Source: Burkholderia pyrrocinia (GTDB lineage: Bacteria > Pseudomonadota > Gammaproteobacteria > Burkholderiales > Burkholderiaceae). Taken from it: a DNA stretch of 64,000 bases. Both the position numbers and the translations under genes were made by a program. The notes beneath the pieces are model-generated. The model saw nothing but the letters and a program-made list of their open reading frames with translations, was not told the DNA's origin and ran no database searches. The stretch spans positions 2,108,001-2,172,000 of the forward strand of contig NZ_CP024903.1 of the NCBI RefSeq assembly GCF_003330765.1. Reading direction: 5' to 3'. Of the stretch, positions 44,430-56,102 are shown piece after piece (the stretch's first letter is position 1; each line of letters opens with the position of its first letter).

Positions 44430-46646
44430 TCACGGTTTCCAGCGATACATCAGCACCTTGCCGCGCGCGTCTTCCTCGACGAACACGAGGTATTCGCCGT
44501 TTTCGCGCCGGAACGCGCTGATGCCGAACGGCACGTCGACCCAGCCGGATGCCTTGCCGACCTCGGTGCCCGGGCTCATCACGCCCACTTCCTTGCCGGT
44601 GTCCTTGTCGTACACGTGGATCTTGCCGACCGGCTCCACGGTGAAGATGTAGCGGCCCTCGACCGTGATCCCGATCAGGTCCAGGATCGGCTTCGCGTCG
44701 AGCTGCCACGGCAGCGCGACCGAGTAGCGCACGACCGGCGAGCCGGTCGACCACTTGTCGAAGCGCACCAGCACGCGGCCGACTTCCTTGTTGATGCCCG
44801 GCTGCGGCGGTGCTTCGGCCGTATAGCCGGTCACGTACAGCGTGTCCGTCTGCGCGTCGTAGATCGAGCGGCGCAACTGCGTGAACGGCTGCGGCATCGG
44901 GTAGGTCGTGACCTTGTCGTACGAGTAGATCGGGTTGCCGGCCTTGTCGACGCCGCCGTACCGGAAACGGTGGATGCCGCGCACGTCGCTCGTGCGCCAG
45001 ATGTCGCCCTTCGTATCGACCCACCAGCCCCAGCCGCCTGCCTTCGCCTTGCCGGTCGTGTTGATCTCGGCCTCGTCGGCATCGAGACGGCCGTTGCCGT
45101 TCGCGTCGCGCCACAGCCAGTCGCCGCCGGGCGGCTTGTTCGGCACCTTGTCGACCGGCCGCGCGCGGCCCGCGATCAGGCCCGACGGAATCGCGACCTC
45201 GCCATCGCGCTTCGCGTCGAAGCGGTAGATCTTCAGGTGATCGGCGTACATGTCGGTCAGGTACAGGAACGTGCGGCCATCGACGCGGCGCGCGATCGGC
45301 ATGCCGGGCCACTGGTCCGTATGGAACACGGGGTCGTCCGGATACTTGAAACGGTTCGACAGGAAGCCGACGTATTTCGAGTCCTGGCCCGGCGGCTTCG
45401 ACAGGTCGAGCTCGAAGCGCTTGTTGCCCGTGTACACACTGTTCGGCCGCGCGGGGTCGAGCCACGCGCCGTCGACGAACAGCAGCCCCTGCACCTGCCA
45501 GCGCTGCTTGCCGTCAGGCGTGTAGCTTTCGAGCACCGCGCCGAGCCCCGCGCCGATCGTGTCGTGGCGCGGCCCGATGCCGTTCATCGACACGTAGACG
45601 TTGCCCGCGCGATCGACGCCGACGCCCGTCAGCCCGTTGAAGCGCTGCGGCCCCGGCCGCCCCGGCACGGGGCCTGCGAAAATGCCGCCGCGCTCGCCGA
45701 GCGTGCCGGACTGCGCATAGCCCTTGCCGCCTTTCGAGAAGATCAGGATCTGCTGGCGCGGCCCGTTATCCGCGACGAGCACGCGCCCCTTCGTGTCGAC
45801 TGCCACGTCCACCGCGTCGGTGCCTTCCGGCAGCGCCGGTGCGTCGTCGAGCTTGCGGCCGTCCGCGCGCACGTGCACGAGGTGCGCGGGCCCGTTGATC
45901 GTGTCCGTGAGCAGCCACAGCGTGCCGTCGCCCGCCAGCGCGATGCGGCCCGGCTCGTGCGCGCTCCACGTGCCCTTCTTCTGCATCGTCTCGGCGTCGT
46001 AGACGTCGACTTCGTCATGCGACGGATTCGTCGCGAACAGCGTCTTGTCGTCGGCCGCGAGGCCACCGACTTCCGCCTTCAGTTCGCCCACTTCCGGCCG
46101 CGTGGCGGCCGGCACCTCGTTGAGCATCATGAAGCTCGCGGCCATCCGCGCGCGGCCGGCATCGGCACGCCCGCCCGGCGCCACCTGCGGCGCCGCGCGA
46201 AACGGCGCGGGCTGCTTCATGTCGCCGATCGTGCGCCGCGAGATGCCGAACCACTGCTTGCCCTTGTCCGGCCAGATGCCGGGCGACTGAAGGTGGCCGC
46301 GCTCGTTGCCGACGCCAATCGCGACATACGCATACTTGCTGTTCACGGCGATCGCGTTGCCGCCGAGGTTGCCCCAGCCGTGCGTGCCGCCGGCGAAGCC
46401 GAGCATCTTCCCGTCCTGGTAGACGCTTGCTTCGGCCCCGCTTTCGTCCCAGGGCGCATTCGTATACACCTTGCCTTCAGGCGTCACCGCGATCGCGCGG
46501 ATATCGATCTGCGTCCAGCTGCCGTCGCCATAGCCGGACGTGTTGCCGATCCACGACGTCGTCGCGGGCAACACCGTTTCGGCCGGTGCGGCGCTCGTCA
46601 GCAGCGCCGCGCATACCGTCATGCCAACCAGAATCAGACGTCGCAA
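44430..46646 (-). CDS. bceP: Exported propeller-like protein with EF-hand loop
   Basis: About 738 aa. Signal peptide near residues 1-22 (LILVGMTVCAALLTSAAPAE), then a repeated beta-rich region with NHL/propeller-like strands (GLTGVGVDRAGNVYVSMNGIG, DVAVDTKGRVLVADNG). Near residue 514 DANGNGRLDADE is a textbook EF-hand calcium loop. I start at a TTG (46646) because GGAGAA lies just upstream; an ATG 8 codons in has none. The position in the cluster equals bceP, whose role is not clear to me; a periplasmic carbohydrate-modifying or structural role is possible. Confidence 0.7.
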   Translation of the reverse strand: MRRLILVGMTVCAALLTSAAPAETVLPATTSWIGNTSGYGDGSWTQIDIRAIAVTPEGKVYTNAPWDESGAEASVYQDGKMLGFAGGTHGWGNLGGNAIAVNSKYAYVAIGVGNERGHLQSPGIWPDKGKQWFGISRRTIGDMKQPAPFRAAPQVAPGGRADAGRARMAASFMMLNEVPAATRPEVGELKAEVGGLAADDKTLFATNPSHDEVDVYDAETMQKKGTWSAHEPGRIALAGDGTLWLLTDTINGPAHLVHVRADGRKLDDAPALPEGTDAVDVAVDTKGRVLVADNGPRQQILIFSKGGKGYAQSGTLGERGGIFAGPVPGRPGPQRFNGLTGVGVDRAGNVYVSMNGIGPRHDTIGAGLGAVLESYTPDGKQRWQVQGLLFVDGAWLDPARPNSVYTGNKRFELDLSKPPGQDSKYVGFLSNRFKYPDDPVFHTDQWPGMPIARRVDGRTFLYLTDMYADHLKIYRFDAKRDGEVAIPSGLIAGRARPVDKVPNKPPGGDWLWRDANGNGRLDADEAEINTTGKAKAGGWGWWVDTKGDIWRTSDVRGIHRFRYGGVDKAGNPIYSYDKVTTYPMPQPFTQLRRSIYDAQTDTLYVTGYTAEAPPQPGINKEVGRVLVRFDKWSTGSPVVRYSVALPWQLDAKPILDLIGITVEGRYIFTVEPVGKIHVYDKDTGKEVGVMSPGTEVGKASGWVDVPFGISAFRRENGEYLVFVEEDARGKVLMYRWKP

Positions 46647-47114
46647 TGCGCTTCTCCAGACTTGATGCGGAAGCGACCGGCGCCGTCGCGGACTGCCGCC
46701 GGCGCACCCTGTCGCTAAATGGGTTTCAAACGTCGCGATGCAGGTTACAAGCAAAAATAATCACAAGAAATTTGGAAATATTTGGGGATGTTTCCGCCTG
46801 AAATATCGAACCGGAACAGGCGGGAAAAGGCGCCCGGAAACGGCAATAACGACCGCATTTCACTCATCGTTCCGTAGAAAATGCCGCCTCGCGCCGCCTG
46901 TCGCGGCAGCCCGGGCACCCACCTTTCATTCTTCGACCGGAATAATCGGCATTTGAATGTTTGTCGTCAGATAAATGACGCGCGTTTTTTTGCCGATTTC
47001 TTTTCCCTAGAATCGTTTTCGATTCGATATTTCATTTAAAGGCATGCATTACGTTCACGCATCGGATGTGCGACACGCCCCGGCCCCCGCCGCGCGTCGC
47101 GAAGGAGCGGCGCG
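46647..47114. other. 468-bp divergent promoter region bceP/bceO
   Basis: No gene. AT-richer segments near 46740-46790 and 46960-47045 suit promoters for the two divergent transcription units. No operator is recognised. Confidence 0.5.
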
Positions 47115-48179
47115 ATGACGAGCATTTCGCGACCCGCCGACCTGGCCCCGCCACAACACGGCCGCATCGTGCAGCTCGACGGACTGCGCGCGATCGCCGT
47201 GGGCGCCGTATTCCTGCAGCACGCGCTGAAGGCGCCGCTGTGGATGGGCGTCGATCTGTTCTTCGTGCTGAGCGGCCTGCTGATCACCGGCATCCTGCTC
47301 GAGCGCAAGGCGCGCGGGCAGTCGTACTTCAGCCACTTCTACGCGCGCCGGGTGCGCCGCATCCTGCCGCCGTACGTGCTGCTGCTGGTGGCGTCGACGA
47401 TCCTGTTCGGCGCGAGCTGGCTGCCGCACTGGCCGTGGTTCGCGTTCTTCTCGACCAATATCGGACTGTCGCTCGGCAGCATCGGCCACGACAGCCTGAA
47501 CGTGCTGTGGTCGCTCGCTGTCGAGGAGCAGTTCTATATCTTCTGGCCGTTCGTCGTGCTGTGGTGCTCGGAGCGCGCGCTGCTGTGGGTCGCCGCCGCG
47601 CTGATCGTCGCCGCGCCGGTGCTGCGCGCGATCGCGACGCCGTGGTTCGATTCGTTCTGGCCGATCTACTACCTGACGCCGTTCCGGATGGACCTGCTCG
47701 CGGCCGGCGCGCTGCTCGCGATCGTGCTGCGCCGCGACCGGCGCGCGCTGGAGCCGTTCTATCCGCTCGCGATCGTCGGCGCGCTCGTGTCGCTCGCGAT
47801 CCTCGGCTGGCTGCACCTGTCGTTCCCGCGCTTTCGCGCCGCGAACACGCCGCTGTCGAATGCGGCGCTCTACAGCATCTCGCTGCTGCTGTGCACGTCG
47901 ATCGTCGTGATCGCGCTGCGCGGGCGCGGCATCGTACAGCGCGTGCTGACGAACCCGATGCTCGTCTACGTCGGCACCGTCAGCTACACCGTGTACCTGA
48001 TCCACCTGAGCGTGCTGTATGCGCTGTGGCCGCTGCACCTGAACCGCTTCGTCACGGCCGCGCTCGCACTCGCGATCACGCTCGCCTACGCGACCCTGAG
48101 CTGGTACGGCTTCGAACGGCGCCTGACGCGCGGCCCCGCACGCCGCGCACTGCCGGCCGCCGCAAGCACGACCGCCTGA
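47115..48179 (+). CDS. bceO: Membrane acyltransferase 3 family (cepacian cluster)
   Basis: 354 aa. IVQLDGLRAIAVGAVFLQHAL carries the catalytic-type His; MGVDLFFVLSGLLITGILLE, FYARRVRRILPPYV, and LWSLAVEEQFYIFWPF complete the OafA-like core of about ten helices. It would O-acetylate the exopolysaccharide. AAGGAG lies 8 bp before the ATG. It leads bceO-bceN-bceM. One of three acyltransferase-3 proteins in 13 kb. Confidence 0.85.
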   Translation: MTSISRPADLAPPQHGRIVQLDGLRAIAVGAVFLQHALKAPLWMGVDLFFVLSGLLITGILLERKARGQSYFSHFYARRVRRILPPYVLLLVASTILFGASWLPHWPWFAFFSTNIGLSLGSIGHDSLNVLWSLAVEEQFYIFWPFVVLWCSERALLWVAAALIVAAPVLRAIATPWFDSFWPIYYLTPFRMDLLAAGALLAIVLRRDRRALEPFYPLAIVGALVSLAILGWLHLSFPRFRAANTPLSNAALYSISLLLCTSIVVIALRGRGIVQRVLTNPMLVYVGTVSYTVYLIHLSVLYALWPLHLNRFVTAALALAITLAYATLSWYGFERRLTRGPARRALPAAASTTA

Positions 48180-48201
48180 TTTTCTCTATCGCTTCGACTA
48201 G

Positions 48202-50206
<2,005 letters not shown>

Positions 50207-50254
50207 ACCGGCAGCGCAGGCGCGAACGCGGTGCGCCGGATGGTTTCAAGCAAA

Positions 50255-50297
50255 AACGACAACGGGCCGCCTGCGCTGCAGGCGGCCCGTTGTCGTT
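50255..50297. terminator. Perfect 20-bp-stem hairpin between bceM and metZ
   Basis: Arms of 20 bp without mismatch (start AACGACAACGGGCCGCCTGC) and a GCT loop. The minus-strand side runs into TTTTTGC, so it is an intrinsic terminator for metZ and a strong block for bceM. Confidence 0.85.
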
Positions 50298-50321
50298 GAC
50301 GGGGCGAAATGACGGCGTCGC

Positions 50322-51512
50322 TCAACCGCCCAGACCGCGCGCGAGATCGTTGCGCAGATCGCCCACATCCTCGAGGCCGACCGACAACCGGATCAGCCCT
50401 TCGCTGATCCCCGCCGCCGCGCGCGCTTCCGGCGTGATGCGGCCATGCGTCGTGGTCGCCGGATGCGTGATCGTCGTGCGCGTGTCGCCGAGATTGCCGG
50501 TGATCGAGATCAGCTTCGTGCTGTCGATCACGCGCCACGCGTTCGCGCGCTGCTGCTCGGGCGTGTCGCCCTTCAGCTCGAACGATACGATCGCGCCACC
50601 CGCCTTCTGCTGACGCTTCGCGAGTTCATGCTGCGGGTGCGACTCGAGGCCCGGGTGAAACACGCGCGCCACCGCCGGATGCGAATCGAGCCAGCGCGCG
50701 ATCTCCAGCGCGTTCGCCGATTGCTTCTCGACGCGCAGCGACAGCGTCTCCATCCCCTTCAGCAGCACCCACGCATTGAATGCTGACAGCGTCGGGCCCG
50801 CGCTGCGCACGAACGGGAACACCTTGCCCATGATGAATTCCTTCGAGCCGACCAGCGCGCCGCCGAGCACGCGGCCCTGCCCGTCGAGGAATTTCGTCGC
50901 CGAGTGCATCACGACATCCGCGCCGAGTTTCAGCGGCTGCTGCAGCACCGGGCTGCAGAAACAGTTGTCGACGACGAACAGCGCGTTCGCGGCCTTCGCG
51001 ATCTTGCCGATCGCGTCGATGTCGGCGAGTTCGGTCAGCGGGTTCGACGGCGTCTCGAGGAAGAACATCTTCGTTTCCGGGCGCACCGCTTCCCGCCACG
51101 CGTTCAGGTCGGTCGGATCGACGAAGGTCGTCGTGATCCCGAACTTGCTGAAGATCTGCGAGAACATCCCGAGCGTCGAGCCGAACAGGCTGCGCGAGCT
51201 GACGAGGTGATCGCCCGCCTGCAGCGCGGCCATCACGACCGACATGATCGCGGCCATCCCCGACGCGGTCGCGATGCACGCCTCGCCGCCCTCGAGCGCC
51301 GCGAGACGCTCCTGGAACATCGTGACGGTCGGGTTCGTGAAGCGCGAATAGGTGAAATAGTCTTCCGAATTCGCGAAGCGCTCGGCCGCGTCGGCCGCGC
51401 TCTGGAAGCAGAAGCTCGACGTGAGGAACAGCGCTTCCGAGTGTTCGTTGAAGTCGCTGCGCAGCGTGCCCGCGCGCACCGCGAGCGTGTCGAAGTTGAG
51501 GGAGTCGTCCAT
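50322..51512 (-). CDS. metZ: O-succinylhomoserine sulfhydrylase
   Basis: 396 aa Cys/Met-metabolism PLP enzyme. FTYSRFTNPTVTMFQERLAA and the Schiff-base motif VVMHSATKFLDGQGR (Lys near 210). It makes homocysteine directly from O-succinylhomoserine and sulfide. ATG 51512 begins MDDSLNFDTLAVR; the frame is open to 51566. It lies downstream of purF, the usual order in pseudomonads and Burkholderia, but a terminator at 51562-51597 precedes it, so it has its own promoter. Confidence 0.92.
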   Translation of the reverse strand: MDDSLNFDTLAVRAGTLRSDFNEHSEALFLTSSFCFQSAADAAERFANSEDYFTYSRFTNPTVTMFQERLAALEGGEACIATASGMAAIMSVVMAALQAGDHLVSSRSLFGSTLGMFSQIFSKFGITTTFVDPTDLNAWREAVRPETKMFFLETPSNPLTELADIDAIGKIAKAANALFVVDNCFCSPVLQQPLKLGADVVMHSATKFLDGQGRVLGGALVGSKEFIMGKVFPFVRSAGPTLSAFNAWVLLKGMETLSLRVEKQSANALEIARWLDSHPAVARVFHPGLESHPQHELAKRQQKAGGAIVSFELKGDTPEQQRANAWRVIDSTKLISITGNLGDTRTTITHPATTTHGRITPEARAAAGISEGLIRLSVGLEDVGDLRNDLARGLGG

Positions 51513-51561
51513 GTTCCGTTTTCCGTATTCGATGGCCGCGCGTGTCGCGCAAACCAGACCA

Positions 51562-51597
51562 AACAAAAAGCCCGCTATGCGTCGGCATCAGCGGGCT
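51562..51597 (-). terminator. Terminator between purF and metZ
   Basis: Stem AGCCCGCT/AGCGGGCT, followed on the minus strand by TTTTTGTTT. Confidence 0.8.
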
Positions 51598-51745
51598 TCG
51601 GGGCGGTACGACAGCGATCGACTCGGGCCGGCTGTCGCCGGCCTTCGCTTTAGCTGTTTGGGGAAAGGGCCCCGCGTCCGCAAGCTGATATCAAATCGAC
51701 GCAAGGCCACATCCTATCACGCTCGTGCAAAAGCGTACGCCGGTG

Positions 51746-53278
51746 TCACTCGACCGACAGTTGCAGGTTCATCTGCGAGCGCTCGGTGTCGCCGGCCGTG
51801 TCGCGATCGGCCTGCGACGCCGGCGTGAGGCGCGCGCGCTCGATCCTGTCGAGATACTCGGGCGTGACATCGCCGGTGATGTAGTTGCCGTCGAAGCACG
51901 ACGCCTCGAAATGTTCGAGCTTCGGGTTGATGTCGCGCACCGCGCGGCGCAGGTCGTCGACGTCCTGGTAGATCAGGTAGTCGGCGCCGATGATCTTCGC
52001 GACTTCGTCGTCGGTGCGGCCGTGCGCGACGAGCTCGCCACGCGTCGGCATGTCGATGCCGTACACGTTCGGGAACTTCACGGGCGGCGCCGCCGACGCG
52101 AAGATCACCGACTTCGCGCCCGCATCGCGCGCCATCTGCACGATTTCGTGCGAGGTCGTGCCGCGCACGATGGAATCGTCGACGATCAGCACGTTCTTGT
52201 CCTTGAACTCGATGCTCATCGCGTTGAGCTTCTGGCGCACCGACTTCTTGCGCACGGCCTGCCCCGGCATGATGAACGTCCGGCCGACGTAGCGGTTCTT
52301 GAAGAAGCCTTCGCGATACTCGACGCCGAGCTTCGCTGCGACCTGCATCGCGGCCGGGCGCGACGAATCGGGAATCGGCATCACGACGTCGATCGGCACG
52401 TTCGGCAGCTCGCGCTTGATCTTCTCGGCGAGATAGTCGCCCATGCGCAGGCGCACGTTGTAGACCGGCACGCCGTCGAGGCACGAATCCGGACGCGCGA
52501 GGTACACGTATTCGAACATGCACGGATTCAGCGTCGGCTGCTCCGCGCATTGCTGGCTGTGGAAGTTGCCGGCCGGGTCGATGAAGATCGCTTCGCCGGG
52601 CCGCACGTCGCGCACGAATTCGAAACCGATGCCTTCGACCGCCACCGACTCCGACGCGACCATCCACTCGGTGCCGTGCTCGGTCTCGAGCTTGCCGATG
52701 CAGAGCGGGCGGATGCCGAACGGATCGCGGAACGCGAGCAGGCCGTAGCCGGCGATCAGCGACACGATCGCATACGAGCCCTGCAGGCGGCGATGGACGC
52801 CGGAGACAGCCTTGAACACCGAGGCCGGATCGAGCTCGAGGTCCGTCGTCGACAGTTGCAGCTCGTGTGCGAACACGTTGAGCAGCACTTCGCTGTCGGA
52901 ATTGGTGTTGATGTGCCGGCGGTCGATCCGGAACATCTCGTCCTTCAGTTGCTGCCAGTTCGTCAGGTTGCCGTTGTGCGCGAGGATGATCCCGAACGGC
53001 GCGTTCACGTAGAACGGCTGCGCCTCGGCTTCGCTCGACGCCGAGCCGGCCGTCGGGTAGCGCACCTGGCCGATGCCGTAGGTGCCGGGCAGGCTGCGCA
53101 TGTTGCGCGTGCGGAACACGTCGCGCACCATGCCGTTCGCCTTGTACATGTGGAAATTGCTGCCGTCCACCGTCGCAATGCCCGCCGCGTCCTGACCGCG
53201 ATGCTGCAGCAGCAGCAGGCTGTCATAGATCAGCTGGTTGACCGGGGATTGGGAGATAACACCTACGATGCCGCACAT
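51746..53278 (-). CDS. purF: Amidophosphoribosyltransferase
   Basis: 510 aa. The glutaminase nucleophile is Cys2 (MCGIVGVISQ), so no propeptide. QHRGQDAAGI, and the PRPP loop VLIVDDSIVRGTTSHE near residue 365, complete the two-domain enzyme that catalyses the first committed step of purine synthesis. The Burkholderia C terminus is slightly longer than in E. coli (505). 51 bp downstream of cvpA. Confidence 0.95.
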   Translation of the reverse strand: MCGIVGVISQSPVNQLIYDSLLLLQHRGQDAAGIATVDGSNFHMYKANGMVRDVFRTRNMRSLPGTYGIGQVRYPTAGSASSEAEAQPFYVNAPFGIILAHNGNLTNWQQLKDEMFRIDRRHINTNSDSEVLLNVFAHELQLSTTDLELDPASVFKAVSGVHRRLQGSYAIVSLIAGYGLLAFRDPFGIRPLCIGKLETEHGTEWMVASESVAVEGIGFEFVRDVRPGEAIFIDPAGNFHSQQCAEQPTLNPCMFEYVYLARPDSCLDGVPVYNVRLRMGDYLAEKIKRELPNVPIDVVMPIPDSSRPAAMQVAAKLGVEYREGFFKNRYVGRTFIMPGQAVRKKSVRQKLNAMSIEFKDKNVLIVDDSIVRGTTSHEIVQMARDAGAKSVIFASAAPPVKFPNVYGIDMPTRGELVAHGRTDDEVAKIIGADYLIYQDVDDLRRAVRDINPKLEHFEASCFDGNYITGDVTPEYLDRIERARLTPASQADRDTAGDTERSQMNLQLSVE

Positions 53279-53329
53279 GGCATGTCCTTCAAGATGACAA
53301 AATCGGTTACGTCCTGCCCGGCCGCGTCG

Positions 53330-53824
53330 TCACACGCGTACGTACTGGGCCATGCCGTCGGGCAGGAGCTGCTTCAGCTCGTGCACGCCCTGCTCGGCGA
53401 AAGGACGCAATAGCGCATTGCGCCAGAAATCCTGTTTGGGCAGCTCGGTCAGCCCGGCCGCCGCGACCAGCAGCACCACCAGCACGCCGCCGCGGACGAG
53501 CCCGAACATCATGCCCAGCGAGCGGTCGACGCCGCCCAGGCCGCTCGCCTGCGCGATCCGCGACAGCAGCGCGTTCGCGACGCCGGCGACCAGCACGACG
53601 CCGATCACGAGCAACGCGAATGCGATCACCCACTGCGTCAGCGCGCCGCCCGGCCAATTCGCCGGAATGTACGGCACGACCAGCCCGACGTAGCGGCCCG
53701 CGATCACGATCGCCGCGATCCAGCCGATCAGCCCGAAAATCTCCGAGACGAAGCCGCGCCACGCACCGCGTAGCGCCGACAACACGATCACCGCCAATAC
53801 AGCGTAGTCGAAAGCCGTCAGCAT
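53330..53824 (-). CDS. cvpA: CvpA-family membrane protein
   Basis: 164 aa with four helices (about residues 4-22, 28-48, 66-90, 103-123). MLTAFDYAVLAVIVLSALRGAWRGFVSE at the N terminus is typical of CvpA (colicin V production), often placed before purF. The role is envelope homeostasis. It is 6 bp downstream of the SPOR protein stop and cotranscribed with folC and purF. Confidence 0.92.
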   Translation of the reverse strand: MLTAFDYAVLAVIVLSALRGAWRGFVSEIFGLIGWIAAIVIAGRYVGLVVPYIPANWPGGALTQWVIAFALLVIGVVLVAGVANALLSRIAQASGLGGVDRSLGMMFGLVRGGVLVVLLVAAAGLTELPKQDFWRNALLRPFAEQGVHELKQLLPDGMAQYVRV

Positions 53825-53830
53825 CGTGCG

Positions 53831-54664
53831 TTACTGCGTCAGCCCGGCATCTCGCACCTTCGCGATCGCGGCGGAAGCCGCCGCGCGATCCGCGAACGGG
53901 CCCGCACGCAACAGTGTAGCCGTGCTGCCGTCCGCCTGCTTGCGATGCTCGACATATGCGGGCACACCCGCCGATTTCAACTTGGTGGCCCACGAACGGG
54001 CCGTCGCGTCATCCTTGAACGAACCGAGCTGCACCGCGAAGCGCGCACCGGCCGGCGACGACGGCGACGATGCGTCGCCGCTGTCCGGGCTTGCGACGTC
54101 GGCATTCGCGACGGTTGCGGGCGCAGGCTTCGGCGCGGCCGGTTTCGCCGCGGGGGCGGCCGGCTTCGGTGCGGGCTTCGGCGGCGTCACGCTCGCCGTG
54201 GTCGTCGTATCGGGTTTCGCGGCTGGCTTGTCGGCCGCCTTCGGCGCAGGCGCCGGGACTGCCGCGACGGTGGCATCGGACGCCGGCGGCTCGTCGTGCG
54301 CGACGCCCGCCTGCACGTCGGACGCGTCGTCGCGCGGCGCGACCGCCTGGTGCGCGGGCCGGTTCGGGATGTCGATCGCGATGTCGTCCGTCACCGGCTT
54401 CGGGTGCGAATCGAGCACCATCGGCAACACGATCACGGCACCCACGACGAGCGCGATCGCGCCGACGAGGCGACGGCGCGCGCGCTGCTTTTCTGGAAGG
54501 GTCGGATCGAGGAGCAGTGCGTCCGATTCCGGACGCTCGGTGCGGCGCGAGCGTCGCTCGACGCGTTCAGTGCGCTCCGTGCGCACGTTCCGGGAGGCCC
54601 CGGTACGACCGCCGCGCCGCGTAGGCGCGTCGTCGTCTTTTTTGCCGAAGGAGAAAATTCCCAT
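53831..54664 (-). CDS. SPOR-domain cell-division protein
   Basis: 277 aa. A cytoplasmic basic N terminus, one helix near residues 68-88 (LVGAIALVVGAVIVLPMVL), a Pro/Ala/Lys-rich periplasmic linker (~110-195) and a C-terminal SPOR domain (~197-277: ARFAVQLGSFKDDATARSW, TLLRAGPFADRAAA). SPOR domains bind denuded peptidoglycan at the septum; DedD-like. It lies between folC and cvpA, the conserved order. Confidence 0.88.
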   Translation of the reverse strand: MGIFSFGKKDDDAPTRRGGRTGASRNVRTERTERVERRSRRTERPESDALLLDPTLPEKQRARRRLVGAIALVVGAVIVLPMVLDSHPKPVTDDIAIDIPNRPAHQAVAPRDDASDVQAGVAHDEPPASDATVAAVPAPAPKAADKPAAKPDTTTTASVTPPKPAPKPAAPAAKPAAPKPAPATVANADVASPDSGDASSPSSPAGARFAVQLGSFKDDATARSWATKLKSAGVPAYVEHRKQADGSTATLLRAGPFADRAAASAAIAKVRDAGLTQ

Positions 54665-54693
54665 GAATGGCTGAATCCGAAACTGCCCGTCAG

Positions 54694-56004
54694 TCAGTGT
54701 TGCTGCGATTTACGGTAGGCCAGCACGCCGGCAACCGTATGGAAACTGCCGAAAACCACGATTCTATCATTCTCGGATGCTCTTTTTAGTGCATCGCGAA
54801 ACGCTTCTGCGGGCGACGCGTAACGCGTCACGCTCGAATCGGGGCCCTCCTCCACGCCGGCCTTGCGCAGCGCAGCTTCGAGCTGCTCCGTTGAGGCCGC
54901 GCGCGGCAGCGGCAGGTCGGTCACGCACCAGTGATCGATCTCGCCCTTCAGGTGCCGCAGCACGCCGTCGATGTCCTTGTCGTGCATCGCGCCGAACACC
55001 GCGTACGTGTACGGGAAGAAGCCCATGTTGCCGAGATTCTGTTCGAGCACGGCCGCCGCGTGCGGATTGTGCGCGACGTCGAGCACGATCGCCGGCTTGC
55101 CGGGCAGCACCTGGAAGCGCCCCGGCAGCTCGACGTTCGCGAGCCCGAGCCGGATGTCCTGCGCGGACACCGGCAGCAGCGGGCGCAGCGCCTCGAGCGC
55201 GGCCAGCGCGGCCGATGCATTGATCAGTTGATTCGCGCCCCGCAGCGCCGGATACGCGAGCGCCGGATAGCGCTTCTCGCGACCGAGGTAGCTCCATTGC
55301 TGGCGCTCCGAGCCCGGCTGCGCCTCGTAGCGGAAGTCGCGGCCGACGAGCCACAGGTCGGCGCCGATCGCTTCGGCGTGGTCGACCAGCGTCTGCGGCG
55401 CGGCCGGATCGCCGCAGATCGCCGGCTTGCCCGCGCGGAAGATCCCGGCCTTCTCGAACGCGATCTTCTCGCGCGTATCGCCGAGGTATTCGGTGTGGTC
55501 GATGTCGATGCTCGTGACGATCGCACAATCGGCATCGATGATGTTGACCGCATCGAGCCGGCCGCCGAGGCCGACCTCGAGGATCACCGCGTCGAGCCCG
55601 CGCGACGCGAACAGATGCAGGATCGCGAGCGTCGTGAATTCGAAGTACGTGAGCGACACGGGCTCGGGCAGCGACGTGCGTGCGGCTTCGACGGCCTCGA
55701 AGTGCGGCAGCAGTTCGTCATCGGTGACGTTCTGCCCGTTCACGCGCGCGCGCTCGTTGAATTCGAGCAGGTGCGGCGACGTGTGGCAGCCGACCTTGTA
55801 GCCCGCGCGCACGAGGATCGTCTCGAGGAACGCACAGGTCGAGCCCTTGCCGTTCGTGCCGCCGACCGTGATGACGGGGCATGCGAATTCGAACTGCAGC
55901 GCCGCCTTGACCTGCCCGATGCGGGTCAGGCCCATGTCGATGCCGACCGGGTGTGCGCGTTCGAGGTGCGAGAGCCACGCGTCGAGAGTGGGAAAAGTGC
56001 TCAT
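54694..56004 (-). CDS. folC: Bifunctional folylpolyglutamate/dihydrofolate synthase
   Basis: 436 aa Mur-ligase-type enzyme. ATP loop VGGTNGKGSTCAFLE near residue 42; DHTEYLGDTREKIAFEKAGIF, and VLDVAHNPHAAAVLE in the C-terminal domain. It adds glutamate to dihydropteroate and folates. 29 bp upstream of the SPOR gene; preceded by a hairpin at 56049-56084, which separates it from accD. Confidence 0.95.
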   Translation of the reverse strand: MSTFPTLDAWLSHLERAHPVGIDMGLTRIGQVKAALQFEFACPVITVGGTNGKGSTCAFLETILVRAGYKVGCHTSPHLLEFNERARVNGQNVTDDELLPHFEAVEAARTSLPEPVSLTYFEFTTLAILHLFASRGLDAVILEVGLGGRLDAVNIIDADCAIVTSIDIDHTEYLGDTREKIAFEKAGIFRAGKPAICGDPAAPQTLVDHAEAIGADLWLVGRDFRYEAQPGSERQQWSYLGREKRYPALAYPALRGANQLINASAALAALEALRPLLPVSAQDIRLGLANVELPGRFQVLPGKPAIVLDVAHNPHAAAVLEQNLGNMGFFPYTYAVFGAMHDKDIDGVLRHLKGEIDHWCVTDLPLPRAASTEQLEAALRKAGVEEGPDSSVTRYASPAEAFRDALKRASENDRIVVFGSFHTVAGVLAYRKSQQH

Positions 56005-56037
56005 CGGATCAAATCTGAATCGGTACCGCCACTACGC

Positions 56038-56084
56038 CAAAAAACGAAGCGCGCCGCCTGACGCTGAAGCCAGGCGACGCGCGC
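56038..56084 (-). terminator. Terminator after accD
   Basis: Stem GCGCG..GCCTG / CAGGC..CGCGC, followed on the minus strand by CGTTTTTT. Confidence 0.75.
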
Positions 56085-56102
56085 GGTTCACACCTTCTGC
56101 GC

